A stretch of 64,000 nucleotides of DNA from Halorientalis pallida. Lineage in GTDB: Archaea; Halobacteriota; Halobacteria; Halobacteriales; Haloarculaceae. The first letter of the stretch is position 1. Every line of letters starts with the position of its first letter. Location of the stretch: NCBI RefSeq assembly GCF_004118325.1, contig NZ_RDFA01000001.1, forward strand, positions 123,382-187,381, written 5' to 3'. The position numbers were made by a program, and so were the translations under genes. This document shows, piece by piece, positions 19,137-28,205 of this stretch. Under the pieces are notes generated by a model that saw only the letters and a list, made by a program, of their open reading frames with translations, was not told where the DNA came from and ran no database searches.

Positions 19137-20002
19137 GCGTTCTAGTAGACGAAAACACCCGCGTCGTGGTGCAGGGCATCACGGGCGGGGAAGGCAAGTT
19201 CCACACCGAACAGATGCTCGAGTACGGCACGAACGTCGTCGCCGGCGCGGTGCCGGGCAAGGGCGGCCAGGCGGTCGCCGGCGTGCCCGTCTACGACACC
19301 GTAGACCGCGCGGCCCGCGAGGAGGACGCCAACGCGGCCGTCGTGTTCGTGCCGCCCGCGTTCGCGGCCGACGCCTGTTTCGAGGCCCTCGACGCACCTG
19401 TCGACCTCGTGGTCGCCATCACGGAGGGCATCCCGACCCAGGACATGAGCAAGGTCTACCGCAAACTGCAGGAGACCGACACCCACCTCGTGGGTCCGAA
19501 CTGTCCCGGCGTCATCACCCCCGGCGTCGCCAAACTCGGTATCCTGCCCGGCAACATCTTCTCGTCGGGTAACGTCGGCCTAGTCTCGCGGTCGGGCACC
19601 CTGACCTACCAGGTCGTCGACAACCTGACCGAGCGCGGCCTCGGTCAGACCACCGCCATCGGCATCGGCGGCGACCCGATCATCGGGACGGACTTCATCG
19701 ACGCCCTCGAACTGTTCGAGGCCGACCCCGACACGCACGCAGTGGTCATGTGCGGCGAGATCGGCGGGGAGGACGAGGAGGAGGCCGCCCGGTACATCGG
19801 CGCGAACATGGACACGCCGGTCGTCGGCTTCATCGCCGGCCGGACCGCCCCGCCGGGCAAGCGGATGGGCCACGCGGGTGCCATCGTCTCCGGCAGCGGG
19901 ACCGGAACCGCACAGTCGAAGATCGACGCGCTGGAGAACGCGGGCACGCCCGTCGGTGACACCCCCGAGGAAGTCGCCGACCACGTCGAGGATATCCTGT
20001 AG
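19133..20002 (+). CDS. sucD: Succinyl-CoA synthetase alpha subunit
   Basis: 289-residue CoA-binding subunit partnering SucC. The N-terminal CoA-binding Rossmann region reads [30 protein letters not shown] and SRSGTLTYQ are family signatures. The phosphorylated active-site His lies in [11 protein letters not shown] near residue 246. The start ATG overlaps the sucC stop. After the stop, about 110 bases lead to the histidine-kinase gene, which has its own A/T-rich upstream region. Confidence 0.97.
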   Translation: MSVLVDENTRVVVQGITGGEGKFHTEQMLEYGTNVVAGAVPGKGGQAVAGVPVYDTVDRAAREEDANAAVVFVPPAFAADACFEALDAPVDLVVAITEGIPTQDMSKVYRKLQETDTHLVGPNCPGVITPGVAKLGILPGNIFSSGNVGLVSRSGTLTYQVVDNLTERGLGQTTAIGIGGDPIIGTDFIDALELFEADPDTHAVVMCGEIGGEDEEEAARYIGANMDTPVVGFIAGRTAPPGKRMGHAGAIVSGSGTGTAQSKIDALENAGTPVGDTPEEVADHVEDIL

Positions 20003-20115
20003 CCCCGTCAGGCCTTGCCGGGCCGGACCCGCCGGACGGCGTTTCCGGCTGTTCGAGGAAGCTTCCGATAGTTTTACGGGATAGATTAAACAATTCCGTT
20101 AGCAATCCAAGCACA

Positions 20116-22419
20116 ATGACAGCCTCGTCTGGGGACTCGCTCTCGGTCGTCGGCGTCGGAACCGACGAGCGACTGTTGAACCGGTCCACGTCCCGGATAA
20201 CCGGGCCGGACGCGGTGACCGTCGAGGCCGTCGCGACCGGGGACGAAGCGCTCTCGCGCGTGTCCGAGGCCGACTGTCTGGTCACGACCTACGCGCTCCC
20301 CGATACCGACGGCGTGACGCTGATCGAGGCGGTCCGCGAGGCCCACCCGAACGTCCCGGTGGTTCTGGTCACCGACCAGCCCGACGACCGGGTCGCCAGC
20401 GAGGCCATCGGCGTGGGCGTCACCGACTACGTCAGACGCAACGGGGACGATCCGGCGGCGGCGCTAGCCACGGCCATCGAGGACGGCGTGGACACCTACC
20501 GGAGCGAACTGGCGCTCCGCGAGAGCGAACAGCGGTACCGGACGCTGGTCGAGCGCAGTCACGACGGCATCTACATCTACCACGACGATCGCTTCCTGTT
20601 CGTCAACGACCGAATCACCGAGATCACCGGTTACGAGCCCGAGGAGCTGTACGAGATGGACATCTGGGACCTGGTCCATCCGGACGATCGGGAGTGGGTC
20701 AAAGAGGTCGGTTCCCGCCGTCGCCGCCCGGACGAGGAGGCCCCGAACACCTACGAGGCCAGGGTCGTGCGCAAGGACGACGAGACTCGCCACCTGGAGT
20801 TTTCCGTCCAGACGACGACCTACGACGGTGAGGCGGCCGTGCTCGGATCCGTCCGGGACGTGACCGAGCGCCGCCGGCAAGAGCGGGAACTCGCCGAGAC
20901 CAAGGAGTTCATGGAGACGATCCTGGACACGCTCGAGGACGTCATCTTCGTGTTCTCGCTCGAGGGGGACCTGGTGCGCTGGAACGACCAGCTCTGTGCA
21001 GTGACCGGGTACACCGACGAGGAACTCGACGAGATGCGCGCGTTCGACCTGCTCCCCGAGGAGTACTACGACGAGGCCATCCGGAAGGTCCGGGACGCCG
21101 TCGCGACGGGCAGTGCGGTGATCGAGGCCGAAGTCCGCACCAAGGACGGCCGACGGCTCCCCTTCGAGTTCCGGGGTGCGCCGCTGTCGGACGAGGACGG
21201 TGAGATCGACGCCATCGCCGGCGTCGCCCGGGACATCAGCGAGCGCCTGGCCCGGGAGGAAGAGCTCGTCCAGTACCAGACCATCGTCGAAGCCGTCGGT
21301 GACGCGGTGTACACGCTCGACGAACAGGGTGAGATCACGTTCGTCAACGACGCCCTGCTGTCGGTGACGGGCTACCAGGAGGAGGAACTGCTCGGCGAGT
21401 TCGTCGGGAAAGTCATGCGCCAGCAGGACGTGGAGACGGCCCGGGACCTCATCGGGGAACTGGTGGAGAGCGAGGAGCGAACGCGGGCGACCTTCGAGAT
21501 GGAGGCCATCGACAAGGACGGGCACCACATCCGCTGTGAGGACCACGTGGCGCTGCTCGTGTCGGACGGGAAGTTCCGCGGGACGGCGGGCGTCGTCCGG
21601 GACATCACACAGCGGAAGGCCAGGGAACAGCAGTTGCGCCGGCAGAACGAACGTCTCGACCGGTTCGCCAGCGTCGTCTCCCACGACCTCCGGAACCCGC
21701 TGAACGTCATCCTCGGCCGGGTCGACCTCGCACGTGACCGCCCTGGCGAGGAGCACCTGGACGCCATCGAGCGGTCGGCGATGCGGATGGAGCGGATGAT
21801 CGACGACCTCCTGACGCTGGCACGGGACGGTCAGACCGTCGGCGAGACCGAGCCGATCGACCTGGCGTCGGCGGCCCGCGACGCCTGGAAGAACGTCGAG
21901 ACCTACGAGGCGTCGCTCCACCTCGACGACGACCTCGGGACGCTCCCGGCCGACCGCGCCAGGCTGGCCTCCCTGCTGGAGAACCTCTTCCGGAACGCGA
22001 TCGAACACGGCGGTGAGGCGGTCAAGGTCTCCGTGGGCACGATGACCGACGCGGAGGGCGCGACCGACGGCGGCCACGCCGAGTCCGGCTTTTACGTCGA
22101 GGACGACGGCCCGGGGATCCCCGACACCGAGCGCGACGACGTGTTCAAGTCGGGCTACTCCACGTCCGACGAGGGCACCGGCCTCGGCCTGGTGATCGTC
22201 AAAGATATCGCGGAAGCACACGACTGGAGCCTCAGCGTCACCGACGCCGCCGCTCGTGGTGACGAGCGGTCACGGCAGGGCGTTTCGGGCCAGTCCGTCG
22301 ACAGCTCGACCGGCCACCGGCGGGACGACGGCGCGAGCGATGGCTCGAGTGGCGAGGACAGTGGGTCACCGGGCGGTGCCCGGTTCGAGATCGGCGGTAT
22401 CGACTGGACCGATCGCTGA
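20116..22419 (+). CDS. Sensor histidine kinase with degenerate receiver and three PAS domains
   Basis: 767-residue cytoplasmic sensor kinase with no obvious membrane segment. The N-terminal receiver-like domain (about 8-125) has Thr58 where the phosphoacceptor Asp should be (DCLVTTYALPDTDG). Three PAS domains follow (about 135-255, 262-380, 385-505), each ending in a DxT/DIS-type motif such as VRDVTERR or ARDISERL. The HisKA motif SHDLRNPL holds His523, and the HATPase has NLFRNAIEHG, DDGPGIP and GTGLGL. A Ser/Gly/Asp-rich insert (about 715-750) interrupts the C-terminal end of the HATPase. No response regulator is adjacent, so the partner is elsewhere; PAS ligands may be redox, light or small molecules. 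Confidence 0.9.
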   Translation: MTASSGDSLSVVGVGTDERLLNRSTSRITGPDAVTVEAVATGDEALSRVSEADCLVTTYALPDTDGVTLIEAVREAHPNVPVVLVTDQPDDRVASEAIGVGVTDYVRRNGDDPAAALATAIEDGVDTYRSELALRESEQRYRTLVERSHDGIYIYHDDRFLFVNDRITEITGYEPEELYEMDIWDLVHPDDREWVKEVGSRRRRPDEEAPNTYEARVVRKDDETRHLEFSVQTTTYDGEAAVLGSVRDVTERRRQERELAETKEFMETILDTLEDVIFVFSLEGDLVRWNDQLCAVTGYTDEELDEMRAFDLLPEEYYDEAIRKVRDAVATGSAVIEAEVRTKDGRRLPFEFRGAPLSDEDGEIDAIAGVARDISERLAREEELVQYQTIVEAVGDAVYTLDEQGEITFVNDALLSVTGYQEEELLGEFVGKVMRQQDVETARDLIGELVESEERTRATFEMEAIDKDGHHIRCEDHVALLVSDGKFRGTAGVVRDITQRKAREQQLRRQNERLDRFASVVSHDLRNPLNVILGRVDLARDRPGEEHLDAIERSAMRMERMIDDLLTLARDGQTVGETEPIDLASAARDAWKNVETYEASLHLDDDLGTLPADRARLASLLENLFRNAIEHGGEAVKVSVGTMTDAEGATDGGHAESGFYVEDDGPGIPDTERDDVFKSGYSTSDEGTGLGLVIVKDIAEAHDWSLSVTDAAARGDERSRQGVSGQSVDSSTGHRRDDGASDGSSGEDSGSPGGARFEIGGIDWTDR

Positions 22420-22584
22420 ACGGGCCGTAAAGCAGTCCATACCACCCCGTAGTGTCCTGTTGTACCCCCGTCCCGAGCCTCGAAACCGTCCTCAGTCGGC
22501 GCTTCGCTCCGACCGTCCCGACGCCGTCTGCGGGCTGGAACGGGCCGATCGGCCCGAATCCGGAGCGATGAACGTTCCGGTGCA

Positions 22585-22592
22585 GATATAAG
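22585..22592 (+). promoter_or_regulatory. TATA element of the zinc-finger gene
   Basis: gatataag centred 28 bases before ATG 22616. The rest of the 196-base gap after the kinase gene shows nothing further. Confidence 0.65.
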
Positions 22593-22615
22593 GTTCGATT
22601 TGAATTGTGTCTAGT

Positions 22616-22852
22616 ATGGCTCACACCTGCAGGAACTGCAAGCGGACGTTCGCCACGGAACTCGAGCTCGACCTCCACCGAGACACGTGCTCCGAGGGCC
22701 AGTTGTTCTGTGACAACTGTGGCGAACGCTTTACAGAGCGGTCGGCGACCACGGACGGGTGGCACTATCGCTGCCCGACCGACGACTGCGACGGCGAGGG
22801 TATCGGCGAGGACATCCACCAGGTAGCGAACGCCCGCGTCGCGAAACAGTAA
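22616..22852 (+). CDS. Small zinc-finger protein
   Basis: 78 residues with eight Cys and several His: CRNCKRTF...LHRDTC is a C2H2/C2HC-like finger, CDNCGERF and CPTDDCDGEG make a second ribbon-like site. It is probably a nucleic-acid-binding or protein-binding small regulator, of a kind abundant in haloarchaea. ATG at 22616 (MAHTCRNC) is chosen because the TATA element lies 28 bases upstream; a GTG nine bases earlier is in frame. It is monocistronic, convergent with the SRPBCC gene. Confidence 0.8.
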   Translation: MAHTCRNCKRTFATELELDLHRDTCSEGQLFCDNCGERFTERSATTDGWHYRCPTDDCDGEGIGEDIHQVANARVAKQ

Positions 22853-22873
22853 CCCGGATCTCAGTTCTGCGGT

Positions 22874-23296
22874 TCACGTCCCGGCTAGCCGCGCCAGGTC
22901 CTGCAGGGCCCGCGCACACACCGGTGCGTACCCACCGGCCAGCACCGGAATCTCGAACACGACCCGACACGGTCGCTCGCCCTCGACGCGGTGCCCGGTC
23001 GCTGGCACCTTCGCCACACGCCAGGTCCAGCGTCGGTCCCGACAACTCGTGATCTCGAACGGGACCCGGACGCCGCCGACCGTCTCGATCCACCCCGTCG
23101 TCCCGGCCGTTATCTGTCGCGTGCCACAGTCGACGGCCCGGACCGACGGCCCCCACTCCGGCCAGCGCTCGGTGTCGGTCAGGTAGTCCCACAGTACTTC
23201 GGCGGGGGCGTCGATCTCGCGGCTCACACAGAGCCGTCGTCCGTCGGGGGTGCGCTCGATACCGGCATGCACGTCCCCGAACTCGCGGCCGAGCAT
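22874..23296 (-). CDS. SRPBCC (START/polyketide cyclase-like) family protein
   Basis: 140 residues with the ligand-binding fold of the polyketide cyclase/dehydrase group: a first strand (LCVSREIDAPAEVLWDYLTD), the TERWPEWGPSVRAVD loop, and later strands (GVRVPFEITSC, RWTWRV). The length is typical. It binds a hydrophobic ligand or lipid in the cytoplasm; the ligand is unknown. It is divergent from the ABC exporter operon, with about 90 bases between starts, so the two may share control. Confidence 0.78.
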   Translation of the reverse strand: MLGREFGDVHAGIERTPDGRRLCVSREIDAPAEVLWDYLTDTERWPEWGPSVRAVDCGTRQITAGTTGWIETVGGVRVPFEITSCRDRRWTWRVAKVPATGHRVEGERPCRVVFEIPVLAGGYAPVCARALQDLARLAGT

Positions 23297-23389
23297 ACCT
23301 GATGGGGGGCCGCCACCGTCAAAACGCTTTCCAGCCAGTGATAATCGGGTGCCAAGTTATACAGTGTCGGCTTGCTTAGCCGAAGAAGA

Positions 23390-24265
23390 ATGATCGAGGT
23401 CCGGGACCTGCGAAAGGAGTACGGCGGGTTCACCGCCGTCGAGGGAAGCACGTTCTCCGTCGACACGGGCGAAGTGTTCGGGATCATCGGCCCCAACGGT
23501 GCCGGCAAGACGACGACGCTGAAGATGCTCGCCGGCCTCCTGGAACCGACCGACGGCGACGTCTCGGTCGCGGGCCACGACGCCGGAACCACCGAGATGC
23601 GTCGAAAGCTGGGCTTTCTCCCCGAGGAATCACCGCTGTACGAGGAGATGACGCCCCTGTCGTACCTGCACTTTTTCGCCGACCTCTACGACGTGGCCGA
23701 CGGCGTCGCGGACCGGCGTATCCACGACACGCTCGACGAACTCGACCTCGAACACCGCGACCGCCAGCTGGGCGACATGTCGAAAGGGATGAAACGGAAG
23801 GTCGCCATCGCCCGGTCGCTCATCAACGACCCCGACGTGCTGGTGTACGACGAACCCGCCAGCGGCCTGGACCCGCTGACGACCAACTACGTCATCGACT
23901 TCACGAGCGACCTGGCCGACCAGGGCAAGACCATCGTCTTCAGCGCCCACAACCTCTATCACGTCGAGAGCATCTGTGACCGGATCGCTATCATGAACGA
24001 GGGGCGCGTGGTCGCACAGGGCCCGCTCGAAGACCTCCGGGCCGAACACGGTGAGACGGAGTATCACGTCTTCACCACCGTCGAAGTGCCCGGCAGTGTG
24101 CAGGAGAACGGACGGTATCGGAGCGTCGTCGAGTCCATGGACGGCGTCGATCGAATTCGGACCGACGCCCAGGACGCGGACGGGTCGGTGGTCGACATCC
24201 GAACCGAGGAGTCCAGCCTGGAAGAAGTGTTCCTCGATCTGGCCGAGTCGGGGGCCACACCGTGA
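23390..24265 (+). CDS. ABC exporter ATP-binding subunit (ABC-2/NatA-like)
   Basis: 291-residue ATPase. Walker A GPNGAGKTT (K40), signature MSKGMKRKVAIARSL, Walker B VLVYDEPASGLDP and switch FSAHNLYHVE are all intact. Order and size resemble NatA-type ATPases of ABC-2 exporters. The start MIEVRDLRKEYGG follows an A-rich leader cgaagaaga. It overlaps the first permease gene by four bases, and that gene overlaps the second by 14, making a three-gene operon for an export complex with two different membrane subunits. Confidence 0.94.
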   Translation: MIEVRDLRKEYGGFTAVEGSTFSVDTGEVFGIIGPNGAGKTTTLKMLAGLLEPTDGDVSVAGHDAGTTEMRRKLGFLPEESPLYEEMTPLSYLHFFADLYDVADGVADRRIHDTLDELDLEHRDRQLGDMSKGMKRKVAIARSLINDPDVLVYDEPASGLDPLTTNYVIDFTSDLADQGKTIVFSAHNLYHVESICDRIAIMNEGRVVAQGPLEDLRAEHGETEYHVFTTVEVPGSVQENGRYRSVVESMDGVDRIRTDAQDADGSVVDIRTEESSLEEVFLDLAESGATP

Positions 24266-26121
24266 ATCTCCGGACACTCCTGCGGATCGCACGCTGGGAG
24301 GTCACGAAGAACGCGGGCGGTGTCGACCGCCGGACGGTCGTCGTCGGCGCGCTGGCACTGCTGGCCGTCGGCATCGCCGCGCCCTACGCGGCCACCTCCG
24401 GCGTGGCCGTCGACAGCGGCATCTACCGCGTCGGCGTCACGGACGACAGCCGGTACTACGACGTGGTCGACCAGGACCCGACGTTCGCCGTCCGGGACCA
24501 ACGCGCCGACCTCGGTGACGAGGTCGAACTCCGGATCGACGGACTGGCCATCGACGCCGCACCCACCTCGAAGGCCGCGGCGGCACAGACGGAGTTGCGC
24601 TCCTCGGTCAGAGCGTACAACAACCGGCAGATGCGCCAGGAATCGAACCAGTCCGCCGCCTTCCCGGTTCGCGTCTCCCTGGGCTACACGGAGCGGGCAC
24701 AGGTCAACGAAATCATCGCCACCGGCGACGGGCCGGAGTCGACGACCGACGACGAGCCCACGGCCGACGGCACCGGCGCTGGTGACGGTGAGGGCGACGG
24801 CGGGACCGGTACCGCCGACGGCAACGGGAGCGACGGGACGGCCGGTGGTGCCGGCGGTGGCGGTGAGAACATCGACGACGTGGCCGGTGGTGCCGGCGGC
24901 GTCGGCGGCATCGCGGGCCGACTCGCCGGCGGCAACACCTCCGGGACTCCGGCGGACATCGCACCACCCTTCCCCTTCCAGTCACTGGTGCTGGCCTTCC
25001 TGTTCGTCCTCCCGCTGAACTTCATCATCCAGGCTTACGGGAGCACGATGCTCTCCGAACGGCTCAATCGTCGGGGTGAACTCCTGCTGGTCGCACCCGT
25101 CTCGCGGTTCGACATCATCGGCGGGAAGACGCTGCCGTACCTGAGTGCAGCTATCGGCATCGCCGCCGTGATCGCCGCCGCGCTGGAGTTCCCGGCGGTC
25201 GACCCCCTCTCGGTCGCCACCTCGGTACTGGCCGTCGTGCCAATCGCCCTGCTCTTTCTGTCGGCGACCTTCCTCGGCGCGATGTTCGCCCGCTCGTTCA
25301 AGGAGTTGACCTTCGTGACGGTCACCGTCACCGTGTCGCTGACGACCTACGCGTTCGTGCCCGCCATCTTCACCGACGTGGGTGCAGTCGCGCTCATCTC
25401 GCCGCTGACCATCGTCGTCCGCAACCTGCAGGGCCAGGCCGTGGGACTCGGCGAGTTCGCGTTCTCGCTGGTGCCACCCCTGCTCACCGCGGGCGTCCTG
25501 TTCGGCCTGGGCGCGGGCATCTACCGCGAGGAGGACATGTTCACCCAGCGGTCGATCCCGCTGAAGGCGCTGGACGCGCTGGCGGCCCGGGTCCACGGCA
25601 AGTGGTCCGTGGCCGCGGTCACCGCGATCCTCCTGCCGTTCGTGTTCGTTACCGAACTGGTCGGCGTCGCGACGCTGTTCGCCATCCCGAATGCCCTGTC
25701 GATCCCCACGGTGCTGGTCGTCGTGGTCGTCGTCGAGGAGTTCGCCAAGTCGCTGCACGTCTACGCCGGGTACGCCCACGACCGGTTCGAGGCGGGCCTC
25801 GGGCCAGCGCTGGTCGTCGGCGCGTTCTCCGGAATCGGCTTCTTCGTCGGCGAGAAGCTCACGCTGCTGGCCCAGCTCGTGGGACTCCCCGACTCGGTCG
25901 TCGAAGGGCAGGCCGCCCTCGCCACCGGGACGGGCATCCCCTCGCTTCCCATCGCGATCGGGTTGCTCCTGGCACCCCTGGCCCTGCACGTCGTCACCGC
26001 CGCCATCTCCGCGGTGGGGGCGAGCAAGACCAGACGCACCTACCTCGCGGCGGTCACGCTCTCCATGGCGATCCACTTCGCCTACAACTACACGGTGGTG
26101 AGCATCAGTGGCCTCGTCTGA
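24262..26121 (+). CDS. ABC-2 permease fused to a PrsW-like intramembrane protease domain
   Basis: 619 residues. Residues 1-425 are an ABC-2 permease: an N-terminal helix (about 30-52), an extracytoplasmic domain with a long Gly/Asp-rich low-complexity stretch (about 160-235), then five helices with ERLNRRGELLLVAPVSRFDIIGGK (ABC-2 coupling region) between the first two. Residues 430-619 add about six helices carrying PrsW glutamyl-protease-like motifs: EEFAK (E492, E493, K496), GIGFFVGEK (E531), LALHVV (H576) and AIHFAYN (H605, N609). The GTG start overlaps the ATPase stop. It may couple export with membrane proteolysis. The domain might instead be a catalytically silent fold, but all motif residues are present. 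Confidence 0.82.
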   Translation: MNLRTLLRIARWEVTKNAGGVDRRTVVVGALALLAVGIAAPYAATSGVAVDSGIYRVGVTDDSRYYDVVDQDPTFAVRDQRADLGDEVELRIDGLAIDAAPTSKAAAAQTELRSSVRAYNNRQMRQESNQSAAFPVRVSLGYTERAQVNEIIATGDGPESTTDDEPTADGTGAGDGEGDGGTGTADGNGSDGTAGGAGGGGENIDDVAGGAGGVGGIAGRLAGGNTSGTPADIAPPFPFQSLVLAFLFVLPLNFIIQAYGSTMLSERLNRRGELLLVAPVSRFDIIGGKTLPYLSAAIGIAAVIAAALEFPAVDPLSVATSVLAVVPIALLFLSATFLGAMFARSFKELTFVTVTVTVSLTTYAFVPAIFTDVGAVALISPLTIVVRNLQGQAVGLGEFAFSLVPPLLTAGVLFGLGAGIYREEDMFTQRSIPLKALDALAARVHGKWSVAAVTAILLPFVFVTELVGVATLFAIPNALSIPTVLVVVVVVEEFAKSLHVYAGYAHDRFEAGLGPALVVGAFSGIGFFVGEKLTLLAQLVGLPDSVVEGQAALATGTGIPSLPIAIGLLLAPLALHVVTAAISAVGASKTRRTYLAAVTLSMAIHFAYNYTVVSISGLV

Positions 26122-27166
26122 CCCTCGCGTCGCCATCGGGCGACGCGACCTGGCCTCGCTGTCCCGCGAGAAGACCATCGTCCTCGCCCTGCTCATCCAG
26201 CTGTTCGTGGCGGCGTTCTCCTCGTTCCTCGTCGTCGGCCTCACCTCGCTGTACGATCCGGGAGCCTCCGCCTCCGGCGAGATCGACATCGGCGTGACCG
26301 GCGAGGCAAACGAGAGCCTGCTGCGGGCCATCGAGGACACAGAGGGCGCGGAGGCGGTCGTGTACCGGAGCAACGCCACCGCGTTCCAGGGGTTCCAGAA
26401 CGGCGCGGTCGACGTCGTGATGATCGCGACGAGACAGCCGGACAGCCGCATCTCCGTCCAGGCCACCGCGCCGGAGGGCAGTATCAAGACGACGCTGATC
26501 GTCGTCCAGATCCGGGAGGTCCTCCAGACCTTCGAGCGCCAGCAACGCGACGCCCGCGAAGCGTTCCTCGACGACCCGCCGGTGCCCCTGCCCGGCGAGG
26601 TCTCGGCCAGCCCCTACTTCGGGTTCACCTACACCATCCTCCTGCCGCTGCTCCTCTTCCTCCCACCGTTCATCAGCGGCTCCGTCGCCGTCGACGCGAT
26701 CACCGAGGAGATCGAACGCGGCACGCTCGACCTGCTCCGGGTCGCGCCCGTCGATCTGGTGGACATCGTGGACGGCAAGGCCGCCGCCATGGCCGTGCTC
26801 GCGCCCGTGCAGGCGCTCATGTGGATCGTCCTGCTATCCTTCAACGGCATCAACGTCTCCAACGTGGGGCTGTTGCTCGTCACGGTCGCCGCGATGGCGG
26901 CCATCGTCGTCGTGGTCGGCGTGACGCTTGGCCTCGTCATGGGCGAACGCCGGTCGGCGCAGTTGCTCTACTCCATCGGCGTGCTCGGACTCTTCGCCTC
27001 CGCCGTGTTCCTCCCCGAACACCCCGCCACCACGGTAGCGAAACTGGCCGTCGATAGTCCGACGACGACGACCTACGTGCTGGTCGTGGTCTACGTGGCG
27101 GTGGCCGTCGGGCTGTACGGGCTGGCGCGGCGGTACACGCGGGGGCTGGACGTGGAGTCGTTGTAA
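26108..27166 (+). CDS. ABC-2 type permease subunit
   Basis: 352-residue permease with one N-terminal helix (TIVLALLIQLFVAAFSSFLVV), an extracytoplasmic domain (about 40-165), then five helices. DAITEEIERGTLDLLRVAPVDLVDIVDGK is the ABC-2 cytoplasmic coupling segment, parallel to that in the preceding protein. The GTG start lies 14 bases inside the previous gene. Together with the ATPase it probably forms a heterodimeric exporter of NatAB type. The substrate is unknown; Na+ or another toxic cation, or a lipid or peptide, would be compatible. Confidence 0.88.
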   Translation: MASSDPRVAIGRRDLASLSREKTIVLALLIQLFVAAFSSFLVVGLTSLYDPGASASGEIDIGVTGEANESLLRAIEDTEGAEAVVYRSNATAFQGFQNGAVDVVMIATRQPDSRISVQATAPEGSIKTTLIVVQIREVLQTFERQQRDAREAFLDDPPVPLPGEVSASPYFGFTYTILLPLLLFLPPFISGSVAVDAITEEIERGTLDLLRVAPVDLVDIVDGKAAAMAVLAPVQALMWIVLLSFNGINVSNVGLLLVTVAAMAAIVVVVGVTLGLVMGERRSAQLLYSIGVLGLFASAVFLPEHPATTVAKLAVDSPTTTTYVLVVVYVAVAVGLYGLARRYTRGLDVESL

Positions 27167-27197
27167 CCGCGAGGTCGGCGACCCCACCGCGTCGGGG

Positions 27198-27207
27198 TAA
27201 CTTTTTG
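27198..27207 (+). promoter_or_regulatory. T-rich promoter element of the aldo/keto reductase gene
   Basis: taactttttg centred about 28 bases upstream of ATG 27231, in the 64-base gap after the ABC operon. Confidence 0.5.
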
Positions 27208-27230
27208 CACCGGCCGTGCGACCGCCCGCC

Positions 27231-28205
27231 ATGGAGTACACGACCCTCGGATCGACGGGAATGGAGGTCAGCCGGCTCTGTCTCGGGTGTATGAGTTTCG
27301 GGGATGCGGACTGGCGCGAGTGGGTGCTCGACGACGACGAGGCCCACGAGATCATCGACCGGGCCATCGACCTCGGGATCAACTTCTTCGACACGGCCAA
27401 CATGTACTCGACGGGCGAGTCCGAGCGCGTCCTCGGCGACGCCTTGGAGGGACGCCGCGAAGAGAACGTCGTCGCCACGAAGGTCTTCTTCCAGATGGAC
27501 GAGAACGATCCCAACTCGGGTGGGCTCTCGCGGAAGACCATCGAGCAGGAACTGGACGCCTCGCTGGAGCGCCTTGGCATGGACACGGTAGACCTCTACC
27601 AGATCCATCGCTGGGACTACGACACGCCCATCGAGGAGACGCTGCGCGCGCTCGACGACGCCGTGCGGCGCGGGAAGACCCGGTACGTCGGCGGGAGTTC
27701 GATGTGGGTCCACCAGTTCGCCGACGCTCTGCACACGAGTGAGCGTCTGGGCCTGGACGAATTTAGCACGATGCAGAACCACTACAACCTGGTCTACCGC
27801 GAGGAGGAGCGGGAGATGTTGCCCTACTGCGAAAAAGAGGGGATCGGGGTCATCCCGTGGAGTCCGATGGCGCGGGGCTACCTCACACGACCGCACGAGG
27901 ACGTGGACGCCACCGCCCGCGGGGAGAGCGAGGAGTACCTGTACGAACACCCCTACATGGAGAGCAGCGGGCCGGAGATCAACCGGCGGGTGCAGGAACT
28001 GGCCGACGAGTACGACGTGACGATGGCTCAGATCGCGCTGGCGTGGGTTCTCGACAAGGACGTGGTGGACGCGCCGATCGTCGGCACGACGAGCGTCGAA
28101 CACCTCGAACAGGCCGTCGAGGCGCTCGACGTCGACCTCGCGGAGAGCGACGTGGCGTGGCTGGAGGAGCCGTACGAACCGGTGCCGGTGTCGGGCCACG
28201 AGTGA
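27231..28205 (+). CDS. Aldo/keto reductase
   Basis: 324-residue NADPH-dependent oxidoreductase of the Tas/YajO-like branch, acting in the cytoplasm. N-terminal MEYTTLGSTGMEVSRLCLGCM is typical. The catalytic tetrad is visible as FFDTANMYS (Asp, Tyr), VVATKVFF (Lys) and QIHRWD (His); C-terminal PIVGTTSVEHLEQAVEAL binds the cofactor phosphate. The length is normal. The stop shares a base with the start of the hydrolase gene (TGATG), so the pair is translationally coupled. The substrate is unknown, probably an aldehyde or ketone. Confidence 0.93.
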   Translation: MEYTTLGSTGMEVSRLCLGCMSFGDADWREWVLDDDEAHEIIDRAIDLGINFFDTANMYSTGESERVLGDALEGRREENVVATKVFFQMDENDPNSGGLSRKTIEQELDASLERLGMDTVDLYQIHRWDYDTPIEETLRALDDAVRRGKTRYVGGSSMWVHQFADALHTSERLGLDEFSTMQNHYNLVYREEEREMLPYCEKEGIGVIPWSPMARGYLTRPHEDVDATARGESEEYLYEHPYMESSGPEINRRVQELADEYDVTMAQIALAWVLDKDVVDAPIVGTTSVEHLEQAVEALDVDLAESDVAWLEEPYEPVPVSGHE

